Shown here piece by piece: positions 51,841-63,714 of a stretch of DNA of 64,000 nucleotides. Each line of letters starts with the position of its first letter. The first letter of the stretch is position 1. The notes under the pieces were generated by a model. That model worked only from the letters and a program-made list of their open reading frames with translations. It searched no databases and had not been told where the DNA came from. A program made the position numbers and the translations under genes. Source of the stretch: Agrypnia vestita (Eukaryota; Arthropoda; Insecta; Trichoptera; Phryganeidae); assembly GCA_016648135.1 (NCBI GenBank), contig JADDOH010001522.1, positions 1-64,000 on the forward strand, read 5' to 3'.

Positions 51841-52980
51841 ATCGAAAATATATCAGGAGGAGGAGAATAGGTAAAAGGGGAGGGAGGAAATATAGTCTAT
51901 ATTACCTGTCGAGTCCTAAAGAATAAGTTTCCAAATATTGAGTCAGATCGGTCGAACGTGATCGTAAATCCCCTCATTCCGTAAATCGTGATAATAAATA
52001 TCGCTGTGTTAATTTATGCCCATATTACAGTATTTAATTTTCAAATATATATTAAATTGAAAGATGTTTCACATAGTATTGTAAGGGATGTGTAGACATA
52101 AATGTTTACAAATATCCCAATATTCTTTTAAAACGAAGGCTACAGGCTATTAATAGAATTGCAAACACGCGTAATGCGTTAACTCCTTTGTGTGCATAGT
52201 GTAGTCTAAAATATTTGAAGGACGTCTGTAAATATGACTCATTTCGTAAATAAACATTTGCTCAATGATATTCCTAGTATGTTTCTCCAGTTTATCTGGC
52301 GATCTTCAATTTTAAGAGGCCCTTGTACCTACACGATTTTCGTATTTGCTCTCGATTTGCTAAATTTAACGTAAACTTACTAAATCATTTTGCAAAACCC
52401 ATAGCTAAACGGGCTTTTAATCAATTTTATTATGATAGATCCATTTACTCTTGAAGCATTACCTTAAAAAATATGAACAAATATATTGTTATAATATCCA
52501 AAACTTATAACCCCGAAACACTATTTTAGTATTCATGCAATAGAGTTATCTTTGGTACACTAATCTCGTATATTTTCAAATAAAGACCATGATTTTCTAT
52601 TATACAATGTTTTTTAATGCTTCTGCTTGTTATATACTTGCTTTTTACTTTATATTATATATATCTTTATACATTTTTATCTGTATTTTAGGTATTTTCT
52701 TTCCACTTATCTATAGACCTGAAAGGTCTATAGATAACATTTTAAACAATAATTCGATATAATAATAATGACAGAAAGTAATTTGTTATATTTGGCTGAG
52801 TCTTAGCATTTTTGTCACTTCTATTTTGAAATTGTTAGTTTTCAATTGTTTGGTCTGTTTTGGTAGGTCGTTGTATAATTTCATTCCGTTACAAATTAAT
52901 TTTTGTTTTGGTTAGAGTTATGTGGTAGTTTTGAGACGTTCTAGTGATTGTTGATGATTTTCGTGTATTTTGTGTAATTA
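51840..52980. other. No recognised gene; one perfect hairpin
   Basis: Mostly AT-rich. A hairpin with 14-bp perfect arms and a 3-nt loop lies at 52707-52737 (TTATCTATAGACCT). Weak LINE-like residues near 52340-52450 are not supportable. Confidence 0.4.
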
Positions 52981-53530
52981 CTCCCTTTATATTAACTCGT
53001 GGCGTCTGCTTGCTTGCTTGCCGGCTTGCCGGGTGAAAAAACTTTGGATCAAATTTTAACCCTTTTCCCGTGTTCCAATCGAGCTGAAACTTGGCAAGTA
53101 GACTCATGGCAACGATCAAGAAGATCTATCAAATTTTCGTTAAAAAAAATTAATAATTATAGTATAATTTCGGATTCTTAGAAATTTTATTGTTTTTTTC
53201 AAATTGGAATCATTACAAAAATTGGATTACTAGAAACGGCGGCCCGATAACGTTGCGGAATATTTTATAAATTTGAATTACTCCGTCCGTATACATAATA
53301 TGTCGAAATGTCGAATGTCGAAAATCTAAATTGACTGACAAATGTTTTTAGAATTTAATCTTCAAAGCACGAAGTGTCTTATCAAAGCTCAAAACATCTG
53401 ACATTTTAGACATATATTATGTTACTGTAAGTTTAGTGTTATGTTATATGTTTTAATTCGTCTTTAATTGTTGTTATATTTTACAAAGAAAGGGAGTATA
53501 ATAAAAACTTGTTTTTTATGGATTACTTTT
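52981..53530 (-). repeat. 'AGTAACCCATAAAAACC..CTCCCTTT' repeat, copy 4, reversed
   Basis: It opens TACTCCCTTTATATTAACTC and ends CAAAGAAAGGGAGTATAATA then ACTTGTTTTTTATGGATTAC, the inverse of copies 1-3. If CTCCCTTT/AAAGGGAG are the ends, TA flanks both sides, suggesting a Tc1/mariner-type MITE. Confidence 0.65.
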
Positions 53531-53570
53531 TTTTAAGTCTTCATCTTGTATTTCGCCATTTGCTAGCTTA

Positions 53571-53825
53571 TGTGTGATGTTCTTGCGTGCGTAGGCAATA
53601 TAACTCGGCCTACGCACTTGGGAATAATCGGGTTCTTCTAGTAATACGCGTTACGTAGGTAATAACATTTATTGGAGACACTATTTTATAATACAATATG
53701 TACAACTGATTCGGACCCCGGTGAATCTCGTTCTGCCCGGTGCGGCGCAATAGCACGGGCGCCATCCACGCGTCTCGCTCGCACGCTTGCCTCTCACTCA
53801 TCCAAGCGTCCGCACATTCGTCACA
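53571..53825 (-). repeat. Second gypsy element, probable 3' LTR
   Basis: On the minus strand it starts TGTGACGAATGTGCGG after the purine tract GTGTGGGGGAGG, includes CCAATAAATG as polyadenylation signal, and ends ...ACATCACACA. No second LTR in the window because the 5' half of the element is missing. Confidence 0.6.
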
Positions 53826-54061
53826 CCTCCCCCACACTTATCTTTCGAACCCCCCTTTACTGGTTCCTACAAATCTTCCGTGGAGAAGGTCCCTCCTCCG
53901 GAGCAGGTGTCCTCTGTCTGCGGGGTCACACGGATACTGCATCTGAAACAGAAAGCACCCGTCAGCAACCCTTAGCGAACCTGGAGGAGCGGTCCGACCC
54001 ATGAAGCAATCCTTGAAGCTTCAGTCGGTCGAACCCTTTTTCCAACATCAACCGTACAACG

Positions 54062-55130
54062 TTACTTGGCTCTTATTTGATTAACATGCCTTTTCCATAC
54101 TTGATGAGTACCTTCAATTTCGACCAAATAAATGGAATTCCCCACTTTCTTTATAATTTTCCCTGGAACCCATGTAATCTTATTTACTGCTCTGAAATCT
54201 TTAACAAAACATTTTTGTTCAATATCCAAATATTTCCTCCTTCTCCCCCCAAAATAAAAAGATTGCCTGTCCTGACTTTTTTCTAAACACTTAACCGTTT
54301 CTTTGTTCACTTTTCTCGAACTGCACGCTTTTTCTATGGGTATGAACATGTCGAACGTTGTACGTAATCTTCTACCAAACATTAATACCGCAGGTTCCAA
54401 GCCTGACGAACTATGTGGCGAATTTCTATAATCTATCAAAAATTTATCCAATTTATCCGCGTAATCTGACGGAAACTTGTTACCGAATGTTATTTTCTTC
54501 GAAAATTTTTTACACGTTTTAACTGTATTTTCAGCCTGACCGTTCGAGGCTGGTGAAAATACAGGCGATGTCAAATGCTTTATTCCCCGTTCCTGGCAAA
54601 AATTTTGGAACTCGTTTGACATAAACGCCGTTCCGTTATCCGAAACAATGACTTGCACGTCTCCGAATTGCGTAAATAATTTTTTTAACGCCGCGATAGT
54701 GCATACCGTGTTTATTCTTGGCATTTCTAAACATTCGAGCCATTTTGAAGTCGCATCACAAATAACTAAAAAACATTTCCCCGCTACAGGTCCAAAAAAA
54801 TCAATATGAATACGTGACCACACATTTCCTTGTAAAGGCCAACTGTGAAGGTTATCCTTCGGTGGACCAGAACCTATTCTGGAACATATGTCACACGCCG
54901 CCACAAGATTCTCAATATCTTTATCTATTCTTGGCCAGTATACATAACCACGCGCTAACTTTTTTGTTTTTCCCGATCCCAAATGAGCTCTGTGAAGCAT
55001 ATCTAATACTTGTTTACGTAATTTTGTAGGTATGATTAATCTATGTTTCCAAAAAATACAATTATCACTGATCGACAATTCCCACCTTTTTAACCAAAAA
55101 TGCCAAATGTCATCTTCTTTGTTTACTTTA
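54062..55130 (-). pseudogene. Second gypsy element, integrase with GPY/F-like domain, open frame
   Basis: One uninterrupted frame of about 350 codons. The zinc domain is H-R-A-H-L-G plus C-D-I-C; the core has H-I-D-F-F-G-P, V-S-D-N-G-T-A-F and A-S-N-G-Q-A-E-N (D, D, E all present). The C-terminal domain has W-V-P-G-K-I-I-K-K-V-G. It resembles the gypsy at 45.8-49.7 kb but is a separate family. Reverse transcriptase and gag are gone: at about 55165 the frame enters hAT-type palindrome sequence. Calling it a pseudogene rests on that truncation, not on stops. Confidence 0.8.
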
Positions 55131-55164
55131 TCCGGCCATTTTGTTCTCGAAAAGTCTAAAGGAG

Positions 55165-56135
55165 CCTGTACACATTGGCCGAGGTTGGCCCAAAGTAAGG
55201 TTGGCCCAATGTGTACAGGGCCTTTTGGCCGTGCGTAGAGACGTTTGCCAAACTTGGCTTGGTAGTCGGTTTTTCGAGCACACATCAAAAGAAAGAGGCG
55301 TGGCTCAAGTTGTCAACTTTTTTTAGGGTTGTCAACTTTTTTTACAAGAAATAAAGTATATTTAAGTCTGAGAAGAATATTAAACAGTATTTTAGAAAAA
55401 TGAACAATATTTTATTTATTTAATGTATTAAATACATATTTTTTAGAGCTTCTCGCACAACTTATTAATTTACACTCTTTTTAAAAACTTCATACGCCTC
55501 ACCACAATTATAACTAAAATTAAAATAAATGAGGAGCACATTTTTTATTAAATTAATATTTGCTCTATTTCTATCCTCCCGCCACTTTGCATTCATTACT
55601 GAAAAAATTCTTTCAGTAAATGCTGAGGTGGCGGGAACAGAAAGTAGATATGAGACAATTTTAGTAATATTTTTAAATTCTTCTGAGTTGTTTACTAATA
55701 AATGGCTCCACTTTTGGCCAGTACTCATTTCAAGAAAATCTTTGTCTTCTGATACTTTTTTATAAATTACTTTGAAATTTGTTAATTCTGTATATAAATC
55801 ATCCATACTAATATTTCTGTGAGCGTTTCAGTCTGAATAATTTTGATGCTGAAAACAGTATTTTGTATATTTTATTTTTGTTCAACAGTAAAAAGTATAA
55901 TGTAGTAAAAAACAATATGATACTAATTTTAACAGTATAGTTGGCAACCCTAGGCTCAGCCGGCAACGCGCAACGCGCTTCGATCATTGCGAGGTTCGCC
56001 GACACCGACGTTGGCTAATGTGTAATCGCTGTCCGCCATTTTGCAAGTTTGACGCTCTGCCGAGGTTCCCGGACCGTATACACATTGGCTGAGATGACCC
56101 AAAATGACATTGGCCCAATGTGTACAGGGGTTTTT
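55165..56135 (-). mobile_element. hAT element remnant bounded by palindromes
   Basis: About 56-bp palindromes (CCTGTACACATTGG...CCAATGTGTACAGG) at 55168-55222 and 56076-56133. Between them lies a transposase C-terminus. Copies of the CGAGGTTGGCC subterminal motif occur inside and at 60840-61015. Confidence 0.6.
55465..55806 (-). pseudogene. hAT transposase dimerisation domain
   Basis: A 113-codon frame with L-L-S-V-P-A-T-S-A-F-T-E-R-I-F-S and R-A-N-I-N-L-I-K-N-V-L-L-I. This is the signature of the hAT C-terminal dimerisation region (P-x-T-S-A-x-S-E-R-x-F-S). The DDE core upstream is not found, so only the 3' exon-like end remains. Confidence 0.75.
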
Positions 56136-56139
56136 TTGC

Positions 56140-56600
56140 GCAACTCAGCGAGGTTTGGCCAAACTTGGTTCATATCCATCGTTTGTCGGTATTTGAATAA
56201 ACTTCAAAGAAAGCATGAGTCATTAAGCTATCGTGGAGCAATGAAAAGTTAGTTGTATGGACAGAAATTAATTATGTGTACAATGAATGAGTTTTATAAT
56301 TCATATAATTTATTTCAACAACGTTATTTAGTCATAACCAAAATAATTACTATTTTTTTTTTATTTGTTTCGTCAAACCGATTGAAAATAATATACATGA
56401 ATTATTTTATATTTTAAATATATACGGCTATAAAGGTTTTTACTTTAAAAATTGTACAAAATGGATAAATAATATTTTCAGAAATATTTATTATATTCAA
56501 CTAGCTGTAACCCGTCAAAAATGACAATACTTTTACATGTTTTTCCTAAGGAATAAGTTTTTATTTATTTATATAAAAAAGGAAAGAAAGAAAAAAAATA
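56140..56600. other. No recognised gene
   Basis: AT-rich sequence. CTAGCTGTAACCCGTCAAAAA near 56501 may be another fragment of the 7926 repeat type. Confidence 0.35.
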
Positions 56601-56604
56601 CTAC

Positions 56605-57150
56605 TTACTTACTTACCATCACGCCGTTTCCCCCTTGGGGGTAGGAAGAGAGGATAGAGCGCCATACTCTTCTGTCCTGACATACAACTCTCGCCTCATC
56701 CACATTCATACATCTTCGCATGCAAGCTCGCCGGTTGTTGAGGCTTCTAACGGGACCATCTTTCAGTATCTGGTTAATCTGGTCATGCCACGTATTCCGC
56801 GGTCCTGTCTTTCTGGCGCCATCTACATAATATCTTTCTATACATAGCATATATATCTTTCTTACGATTCTTTCCTCATTCATTCGCTCAACATGCCCAA
56901 ACGATCTGAGCGATCCTTTTTTAATTCTATTATTTATGCTACGTTTAGCTTTACATTCATTTCATCATAAATGGATTTGCCACACCTATGTCTGACGGAT
57001 CCCATCTTCACTGTATTCAATTTACTTTCGTTCCTCTCCTGCCAGCTCCAGGCTTCACTTCCATACAACAGTGACGGTATCAGAATTCCATTACTTACCA
57101 CTAGTTTTGCCTCAGTATACATATTTCTATTAGAAACTATTGCGTTCAAA
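56605..57150 (-). pseudogene. LINE 3' end (craniofacial-type RTE/Jockey-like), C-terminus
   Basis: Minus-strand frame 57149-56934 has L-I-P-S-L-L-Y-G-S-E-A-W and frame 56883-56605 has R-K-T-G-P-R-N-T-W, N-R-R-A-C-M-R-R-C-M-N-V-D-E-A-R and W-R-S-I-L-S-S-Y-P. This matches a widespread insect LINE C-terminus. A frameshift lies between. Confidence 0.7.
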
Positions 57151-57159
57151 GCACTACAT

Positions 57160-57800
57160 ATATAATAATAAATTCAAAGCACTACATATATAAGAATAAA
57201 AGATACTACATATGAATAATAAGAATATTTCGTCGCTGTATATATAATTAATCTTATGTGACGTTTTAGTACATTCTGAGATAAACGAATAAAACTGTTT
57301 TAAAAAATAATTGCACAGACTAGATTTATAAAAAATATTTTAAATAATTACTAGGCAGACTTTCTCCATTATTATATAGTATATCTCCATTATTTATATG
57401 AAACATGTACTAAACGGCAAAAAACGAAAAGAAAAAATTATGTAAAAATTTTTACGTAAAAAGGAAAATGGAAAAAAATTATGTAAAAATTTCTAGGGAA
57501 AAAAAAAATATACGTTAAAAAAGTTAAATAAATTTACGTAAAAAATTACGTACAAAAGGAAAAAATTACGTAAAAAATGTATCTACTAGCAGAAAATGAT
57601 TTTATTATTATTGGTATCGGCGAGTTAATAAATACTAGCTTCGCCGATTGCTTACGTCAGCCGCTTCGCGGCCAATTGTATCTGGCAAATTTTTCACTTT
57701 TAATAACGGGTAGTTTAGATATAATGAAGATAAAGTATTTATTCAGTATTTCTATAAAAATGTAATTAAAATTTCAACAAACAAAATATTCTCGACCGTA
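57160..57800. other. No recognised gene; TTTACGTAAAAA repeats
   Basis: Short ATTTACGTAAAAA-like and AAAATTATGTAAAAATTT units recur at about 57425-57575, then a CTAGCTTCGCCGATTG segment. Nothing coding. Confidence 0.4.
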
Positions 57801-57811
57801 AAAAAAAATTC

Positions 57812-57882
57812 GATCCTGCTAGGATTCGAACCTGGAATCTTCAGATCCGCAGTCAGACGCGTTATCCGCTGCGACACACAAA
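57812..57882 (-). pseudogene. tRNA-like sequence (Arg-like), 5' arm lost
   Basis: Minus strand: GCAGCGGATAACGCGTCTGA, loop with GCG at the anticodon position, then the perfect B box GGTTCGAATCC (57822-57832) and T-rich terminator. The anticodon stem has one mismatch and no 5' acceptor strand pairs with the 3' GCAGGATC. It is a tRNA pseudogene or SINE head, not a working tRNA. Confidence 0.55.
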
Positions 57883-58240
57883 CAAGGGGACCGTGGCAAA
57901 ATTATTGTATACAAAGTGAAATCAGCGTATTAATAATATAGATATATATATGTATACACGTATAAAGTCGAATAGCATACGTAATCCATCGCCAAAAAAA
58001 GTGATACAAAAAACACTGTTTTGGGTCGCACGGTGGGAGAAATAGGCGTAAACGATGAAACAGGGCCGTACTCTGTCAAACTGTATTTGTTTAATGAATG
58101 TTAATGTTTTATAGAAAAAAAACGGTGTTATTTTTAATGAAAAGTTCTGCTGAAATTACTTATTATAATCGTAGATGCGGAATTTATTTAAATCATTGAA
58201 TTATAAATAAATAATATGTACCTGTGATATGAAAAAACTT

Positions 58241-58308
58241 GCTAGCGGCTTGAACCAAAAATCTGCAGAACAAACGTCATGACCACTAGACTACCTAGTG
58301 CATCAAAT
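58241..58308 (-). pseudogene. tRNA-like sequence, degenerate
   Basis: Minus strand has TAGTCTAGTGGTCATGACG (A box) and TTTGGTTCAAGCC (B box-like). The body does not fold into a clean cloverleaf. Confidence 0.4.
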
Positions 58309-58804
58309 AAATAAATTATTATGTTAGTATTTACGTAGTTATTTAGTACGTTAATGTATTTTATACAATAATATTTGTTATCTTTAATAGTGATGTTTAT
58401 ACATTTATTACATATTAGTGGAATAACGGGTTATTTAGAAGAAATACGTTATGACCGCCACAAAAGGCATTAATGTTTGTATTTTTCTATAATTTATAAT
58501 TTTTCATTAATTTTTATTTTTAAACAATCATAATTTTATTTTTAAAACAAATCTACTTACATAAAATACAAAAAATCTAAATATCCAAAAAAAAAATGGT
58601 TGATAATTTGCATGATAATAATTTTTGGCTATATCTAAAAAATAAAAAATTTAATCTTTATTTTCAACACAAATTGGTTTCTTAAAGCAATCATGGCGCT
58701 ACACTATTACTAAATAATCGACTTGCAAACTTTAATTTAATTTTTGATTATGACATTTAATATGTTGCCGCCGCAATTTGTTACCGAAATGCATTTTTTC
58801 TTTT

Positions 58805-59450
58805 TCTTAAAGAGAGTTTACTTTTCCAGAAAATTCCAATTGATTTCATTATTTTCGTTTTCTATGATAACTTTTTTACTCTCAAAACAATTTTTTATTA
58901 ATTTTAACATATGATATGCGTCCAAAGAAATTACAATTTCTTGTTTTGTAGATTGATGCTTAAAAGTTGGCTTTAAATTATCATAGTCAAATGAGCATCC
59001 TAGAATTTTTGCCATTGATATGTTAACGGGACAGCCATTAAAAGTTAATGAAACTACTTCTACGCCAGCTGCGTGAACTTTTTCTAAACATCGATTTATC
59101 AAAGATGCACGCTATTGACGGTTAATTCTTTCCGCTTAAAATATGCTAATGGGAGTTTGAAATTCGAATTTATGGCAGTCAAAAAAAAACACTAAAGCAT
59201 CTTTTGCTACCGCAAGATCATCATCGTTGATATCGGTACCCATATCTACGTACCCGTAATAATTTTCTCTGTCATATTCGATGTGCTTTCTGATAGCCAT
59301 TTCATCGAGCGCTAAGTTCGCAACAATTTTATATTCAGTGGAAGAAGATTTTAATCTAAGAGCATCGAAAGCTTCAGAAATAAATCCCGGGTTACCGTTT
59401 ATACTTTGGTACCACCTTTTAATGGACTGATCCTGGCTGGACCCCAAAAA
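58805..59450 (-). pseudogene. P-element (THAP9-like) transposase fragment
   Basis: Two minus-strand frames. The frame at 59447-59136 has I-K-R-W-Y-Q-S-I, N-P-G-F-I-S-E-A-F, L-A-L-D-E-M-A-I-R-K and Y-G-Y-V-D-M-G. The frame at 59102-58818 has G-V-E-V-V-S-L-T-F-N-G, H-M-L-K-L-I-K-N. Order and motifs match the central catalytic/GTP-binding region of P-type transposases; the Asp in L-D-E-M is the family's first catalytic residue. A frameshift separates them; the N-terminal THAP domain and C-terminus are absent. Confidence 0.75.
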
Positions 59451-59742
59451 ATTCCAAGAAATTCAAAGAAGAACCACAAAAGTTGATATTTTGCCGTGCG
59501 AAGTTCTATGTTGTATTGCTAAACTGTCTAAAGTTGACAGAAGTTATTTAGTAATTGAGCTGAAGCAGTTTGTAGACCAATATGAGACTTTCATAAAGAC
59601 GGAATGGGATGAAAATGACAAAAATGAACAAGATAAGCCAAAGCTGAATCATGATGCAGAAAAGAGTGAGGATTATAAATTAGAATTGCAAGAAAAGAAT
59701 TATGTTCACTATTTAGTGAGAAAAAGGGTTTTAGATGTTTAG
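59437..59742 (+). CDS. Unrecognised open frame, about 100 codons
   Basis: Open from at least 59437 (W-L-D-P-K-K-F-Q-E-I) to the stop at 59740-59742. Contains K-L-S-K-V-D-R-S-Y, E-L-K-Q-F-V-D-Q-Y-E-T-F, an Asp/Glu/Lys-rich middle and H-Y-L-V-R-K-R-V-L. It may be a transposase fragment, since its left end abuts the P remnant, but I cannot name the family. Confidence 0.3.
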   Translation: MDPKKFQEIQRRTTKVDILPCEVLCCIAKLSKVDRSYLVIELKQFVDQYETFIKTEWDENDKNEQDKPKLNHDAEKSEDYKLELQEKNYVHYLVRKRVLDV

Positions 59743-59835
59743 CGTGCGCTTTATATGTTGTTTCTGAATTATCTCAATCAGGGCTCTTTACTAATCTTTA
59801 CATAGCTTATAAGTTTATATTAACCAATCCCTAAG

Positions 59836-59990
59836 AATGTTCTTAGGTTTCCACGGCCACTCAGAATCTTCTGGTTTGTGTCTTCTGGGGTACTATGCCG
59901 TATACACATCAGCCCTGATGATGGACCCTGCAATGGGATCTGAAACTTAGGCCAGAAGACACAAACCAGAAAATAACTATTCCTTGTTAC
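59836..59990 (+). mobile_element. Penelope-like 3' repeat with hammerhead-like core, second copy
   Basis: CTGATGA (59915-59921), GGACCC/GGGATC hairpin and GAAAC (59942-59946), flanked by inverted AGAAGACACAAACCAGAA / TTCTGGTTTGTGTCTTCT arms. Confidence 0.5.
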
Positions 59991-60414
59991 TTTTGAGCAA
60001 ATCTTTTCAAAATAAAAAATAGGCTTAGATCAACTTTGAATCAGGAGTTAATGTCTAATCTTTTGTTTATAAATATAATTAAGTATTAATTTAAGTAAGA
60101 ATTTAATTATCGATGAAGTGGCAATTTAATTTTCATTACGATGAACTTAAGAAAAAATGATGGTTTAGTGCAGGTACTAAAGGATAAATTAATGTTTTAA
60201 AGAGCTTAATATTAATCCTTGAATAAATAGCGTGATTATTTCCAGTATACATAGTATTTGTCAATTACATATTTAACTTATACCTTTGATATAGATATAA
60301 AATAGGCCTACTTGCAGCTACGGCTTTGAAGCCACGTATTTGAAATTTCTTGCACATAGCCCCCTGACCCACGGTAAGTAGCTCAATCAATGTATGTGAA
60401 AATTATAAGATGGC
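59990..60414. other. No recognised gene
   Basis: AT-rich spacer between the Penelope-like repeat and the next MITE. Confidence 0.4.
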
Positions 60415-60784
60415 CGATAGATTCCTGCCTATGTTAAATGTTCAAACAATCATGAAATATCAATAGTTATGGAGATATGCAGTATCAAAGATTGCATTTT
60501 TTTAAAAATATTTCTGACTTATTTTTTGCAAAAAGTTGAACTATCATTACAGTAACTTTTATCGATTATGAAAAATTTATTTGTTTCAATAAAACTTAAA
60601 TAAAACGATAAAAACCAAAAAAACTTTTTCCAATTTTCGCAAGGTTTTTTTCATTTTATTCGACTTGTATTAAAGCGAATAAATTTTTCGTAATCTACAT
60701 AAGTTACTGTAATGATGAAAGTTCATGACAGTTCAACTTTATAAAGAAATGCAAACTTTGATATTGCACATCTCCATAAAATGC
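60415..60784. mobile_element. Fold-back MITE, 'GCGACATYAAAG' family, best copy
   Basis: Arms from GATAGATTCCTGCC and GTTGAACTATCATTACAGTAAC to the inverse GTTACTGTAATGATGAAAG and ATGCAAACTTTGATATTGCA, with an AT-rich centre. Confidence 0.65.
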
Positions 60785-60799
60785 AGGGGCCTCTTCACT

Positions 60800-61020
60800 A
60801 GTTCTCGCCGAGGGCCCCCAAGGGTGCCAGTGCGCCCCTGTCGCTCTAGCCAAAGCGAGGTAGGCCGATACGTTGGCTAATGTGTAATCGCTGTCCGCCA
60901 TTTTGCGAGGTTGGCCGAGACGTTGGCTCTGCCGAGGTTTGGCCTGTCCGCCATTTTGCGAGGTTGGCCGAGACGTTGGCTCTGCCGAGGTTGGGCCAAT
61001 GTGTACAGGGCCCTTTACGA
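60800..61020. repeat. hAT-type subterminal repeats with a 53-bp tandem duplication
   Basis: CTGTCCGCCATTTTGCGAGG starts at 60891 and again at 60944. Each unit has GGCCGAGACGTTGGC. The end GGGCCAATGTGTACAGGGCC equals one arm of the palindromes at 55168 and 56076. Confidence 0.75.
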
Positions 61021-63714
61021 TTTAGAAATAATAAAGGCTCGTTCGCACCTACTTTCAACGTCGAGTCTCTTGGGACTGTCATAAACAATTTTAATTTAAC
61101 ACAAATTACATCTGTTGTATAATAAATATCTAAGGAATAATATTTGTATAGCTGAATGTACGATATTTATCAGTCTCTTGCAATACGTAAAATCCCGAGA
61201 AGAAATATATTATGATTTTACTTTTAAACGATTCAAATAGAAGGAGTATATTTTTGATGTCTGTACCTGGTTTTTATAATACTATTATTTCAAAATTTTC
61301 TGAATTTATTAAATCTATATCTATCTCGATCATCATAGCATTTTAATGCGTAAATCAGGACTAATTTGATGTGGGGAAAATTAAATATAACAAATAAAGC
61401 TGTTTTGCACAATTCTTTCAAAATCTAGCAATATCCTTAAAATTGAATTCAGGTCTCACTATCTTTGACGAAATTGACCGAAAATTGTGTATAATCTTGT
61501 GAATAATCTTCTTATCTTATTCAAAATGTATATATGAAGATTAAATAGATGTATAGAGAGAATTAAGTAATAATTATTCAGAAAACTTAAATTAATAATG
61601 AACTTAATTAAAACGTTGTTGACCCATTGGTCGGCTTGTGACTTTAAAAATCCCCAATAAATAATGTAAAATAGTCTAGTCGTACAGGGATGTAATGAAA
61701 TACAGTTCTTAATATGATAAGATAATTAGTAAAGTAATTTTACTTTGCTATGGTAACGTCCTTCAAATTATGACATTTGCTACAGAAAAACAATTCACTC
61801 TGAGGATTTTTATAAGCATTTAAACCTTTTACCTTGGATATTTCATTTAAATCATACAGCACCTTCTCTTTGTCTCAATTTTTTTGATAATCTCAATTTA
61901 GATTTTTATTTTTGTGAATCATGCTCTGTAAAATAAACAGGACAGTAATCTTAACATATCTGTTTTTTTCATACTTAATTAATGTTACAGCTTCTCATAA
62001 GCTACGAGTATCGCGTTTGTATATGACAAACTTGTAAACGTTATTAAAATAATTTAAATAAAATATTTAGACGGAAATCATAAAATTTCATTGTAATAAC
62101 ATTGGGAAAAGGAAAATCAATTTTGAGCCAAAATTTCTATCGCGGGATTTCGAGATTAGATTTTAATGATCCCGGTATTAATTACCTCATTGGATTATTA
62201 GCGTTACATTTATTTAAAAAAATTAAGTTAATAATTTGATATAATGTAAGATATTCAAACCATAAGTATATATATGTAAGGAATCTTCAAATAAAAATAT
62301 TAATGCAAAAACCATGAATAATAATTAAATCAATTTGAATAAAATGCAACAAAATATAGATTGTTTCATTTTTTAGTCTTTGTATGTGGGGTATAAATTA
62401 CTAATTTGAAATTAACTGATTTCTAGTTTTTATGTATCCATACCTTCTGTAATTATGTTTCCTATAAAATCTCGAATTCAGTACATTATAAATTAGTAAT
62501 CCTCTATGAATGCATAAATTTTTTTTGGGATATTGCTGTCTTTGCTTTTATACCCCACAAATAGTCTTGGTGCTTTGAAACTCGACCACAATATTAATCC
62601 AGAATGTTTTGAATTTTATGTACTAATCCCAGAATTCACAAATATTGTAAACTGGGTTGGGTTGTTGACTTTCCGGGATCCTATTTTGGTTTAACATTTT
62701 AAAATTTTATTAAACAAAAATATAATTCATACATAAAATTTCAACAAAATTTTTGAACTTGAACTTTGAACTAGATCTATGAATTGTACGAAGGCATTCG
62801 TAATATATAAAATTTATTGAAACAACAGTAAAAGAGAGTTGTCACGCGTTTGAAAAAAAATCGTAGACCAATCAAATCAATCAAAAAATCAAATCAATCA
62901 CAGCTACAATACTACACCGACACTCAGAAACATGCCCAAGGGCTAGTTGTGTGGCGATTTCAAAAAATTCAAGTTAAAAAAATTCTTAATAAATAAAAAT
63001 TATAGATTAAACTTATTCTAGGACGTTAATTTTGTATTAGGAATAATATATCAATAGAATTCTTCTACTAATAGTAGTGCAGGAATAATATTTTTCACAA
63101 GTGAACTTGCCGTAAAATAAATAAAACTGAACAATTTATTATTTGCATCGACAGTAAACCAGGATTCTTGAACAACACTCTCGTGTTCTTTTTGTTTATT
63201 GACGTATCCGGGATAAGTACGGTACTCTTGTCCCGCCGGAAGAGGACTTCTTATCTGGGACCAGTTGTAGAAAAGAGGATTGTTATTTTACGACTGTACT
63301 TCTTCTAGTTTAGCGCCAAGAGTTTGGTATCTATGCTGGAAAATAAGTATGGTTTTACCGATCTTAGATATTTCAAGTTGGTGTACAAATGGAAAACAGC
63401 CAGCGTGTTTATTTTGTATGGTTTTTAAACGCAAGAGTTTCTCATTTCGACGAACATGTTTTCGGAACAAATTACACTCTCTTGGAGAAGTATAATAGTT
63501 AAATATAATAATAAAATAACTGAACATCTTTTTACTACGTGTAGTTATGTATATTATTATAGTGACTAGTTGAACAGTTGACATTTAATAAAAACAACGT
63601 ACTAGAATACCTTTAATGAAATTATAATGGAATAAAATAATTGATTGAAATATTTAATTCAGTAATTTATTCAGTACCTACTAAATATTTCATGTATCGT
63701 AAGTTGTGTGAAAA
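61021..63714. other. No recognised gene
   Basis: Long AT-rich stretch. Open frames of about 70-100 codons near 63280-63584 on both strands show no known motif. No copy of RING exons C or D is visible here. Confidence 0.4.

Noticed and set aside
53672..54004. 110-codon frame on the + strand near 53.7-54.0 kb
   Set aside because: It is the antisense of the GC-rich LTR and 3' untranslated part of the second gypsy element.
57812..57882. Functional tRNA-Arg
   Set aside because: No 5' acceptor strand pairs with the 3' end, and the anticodon stem has a mismatch.
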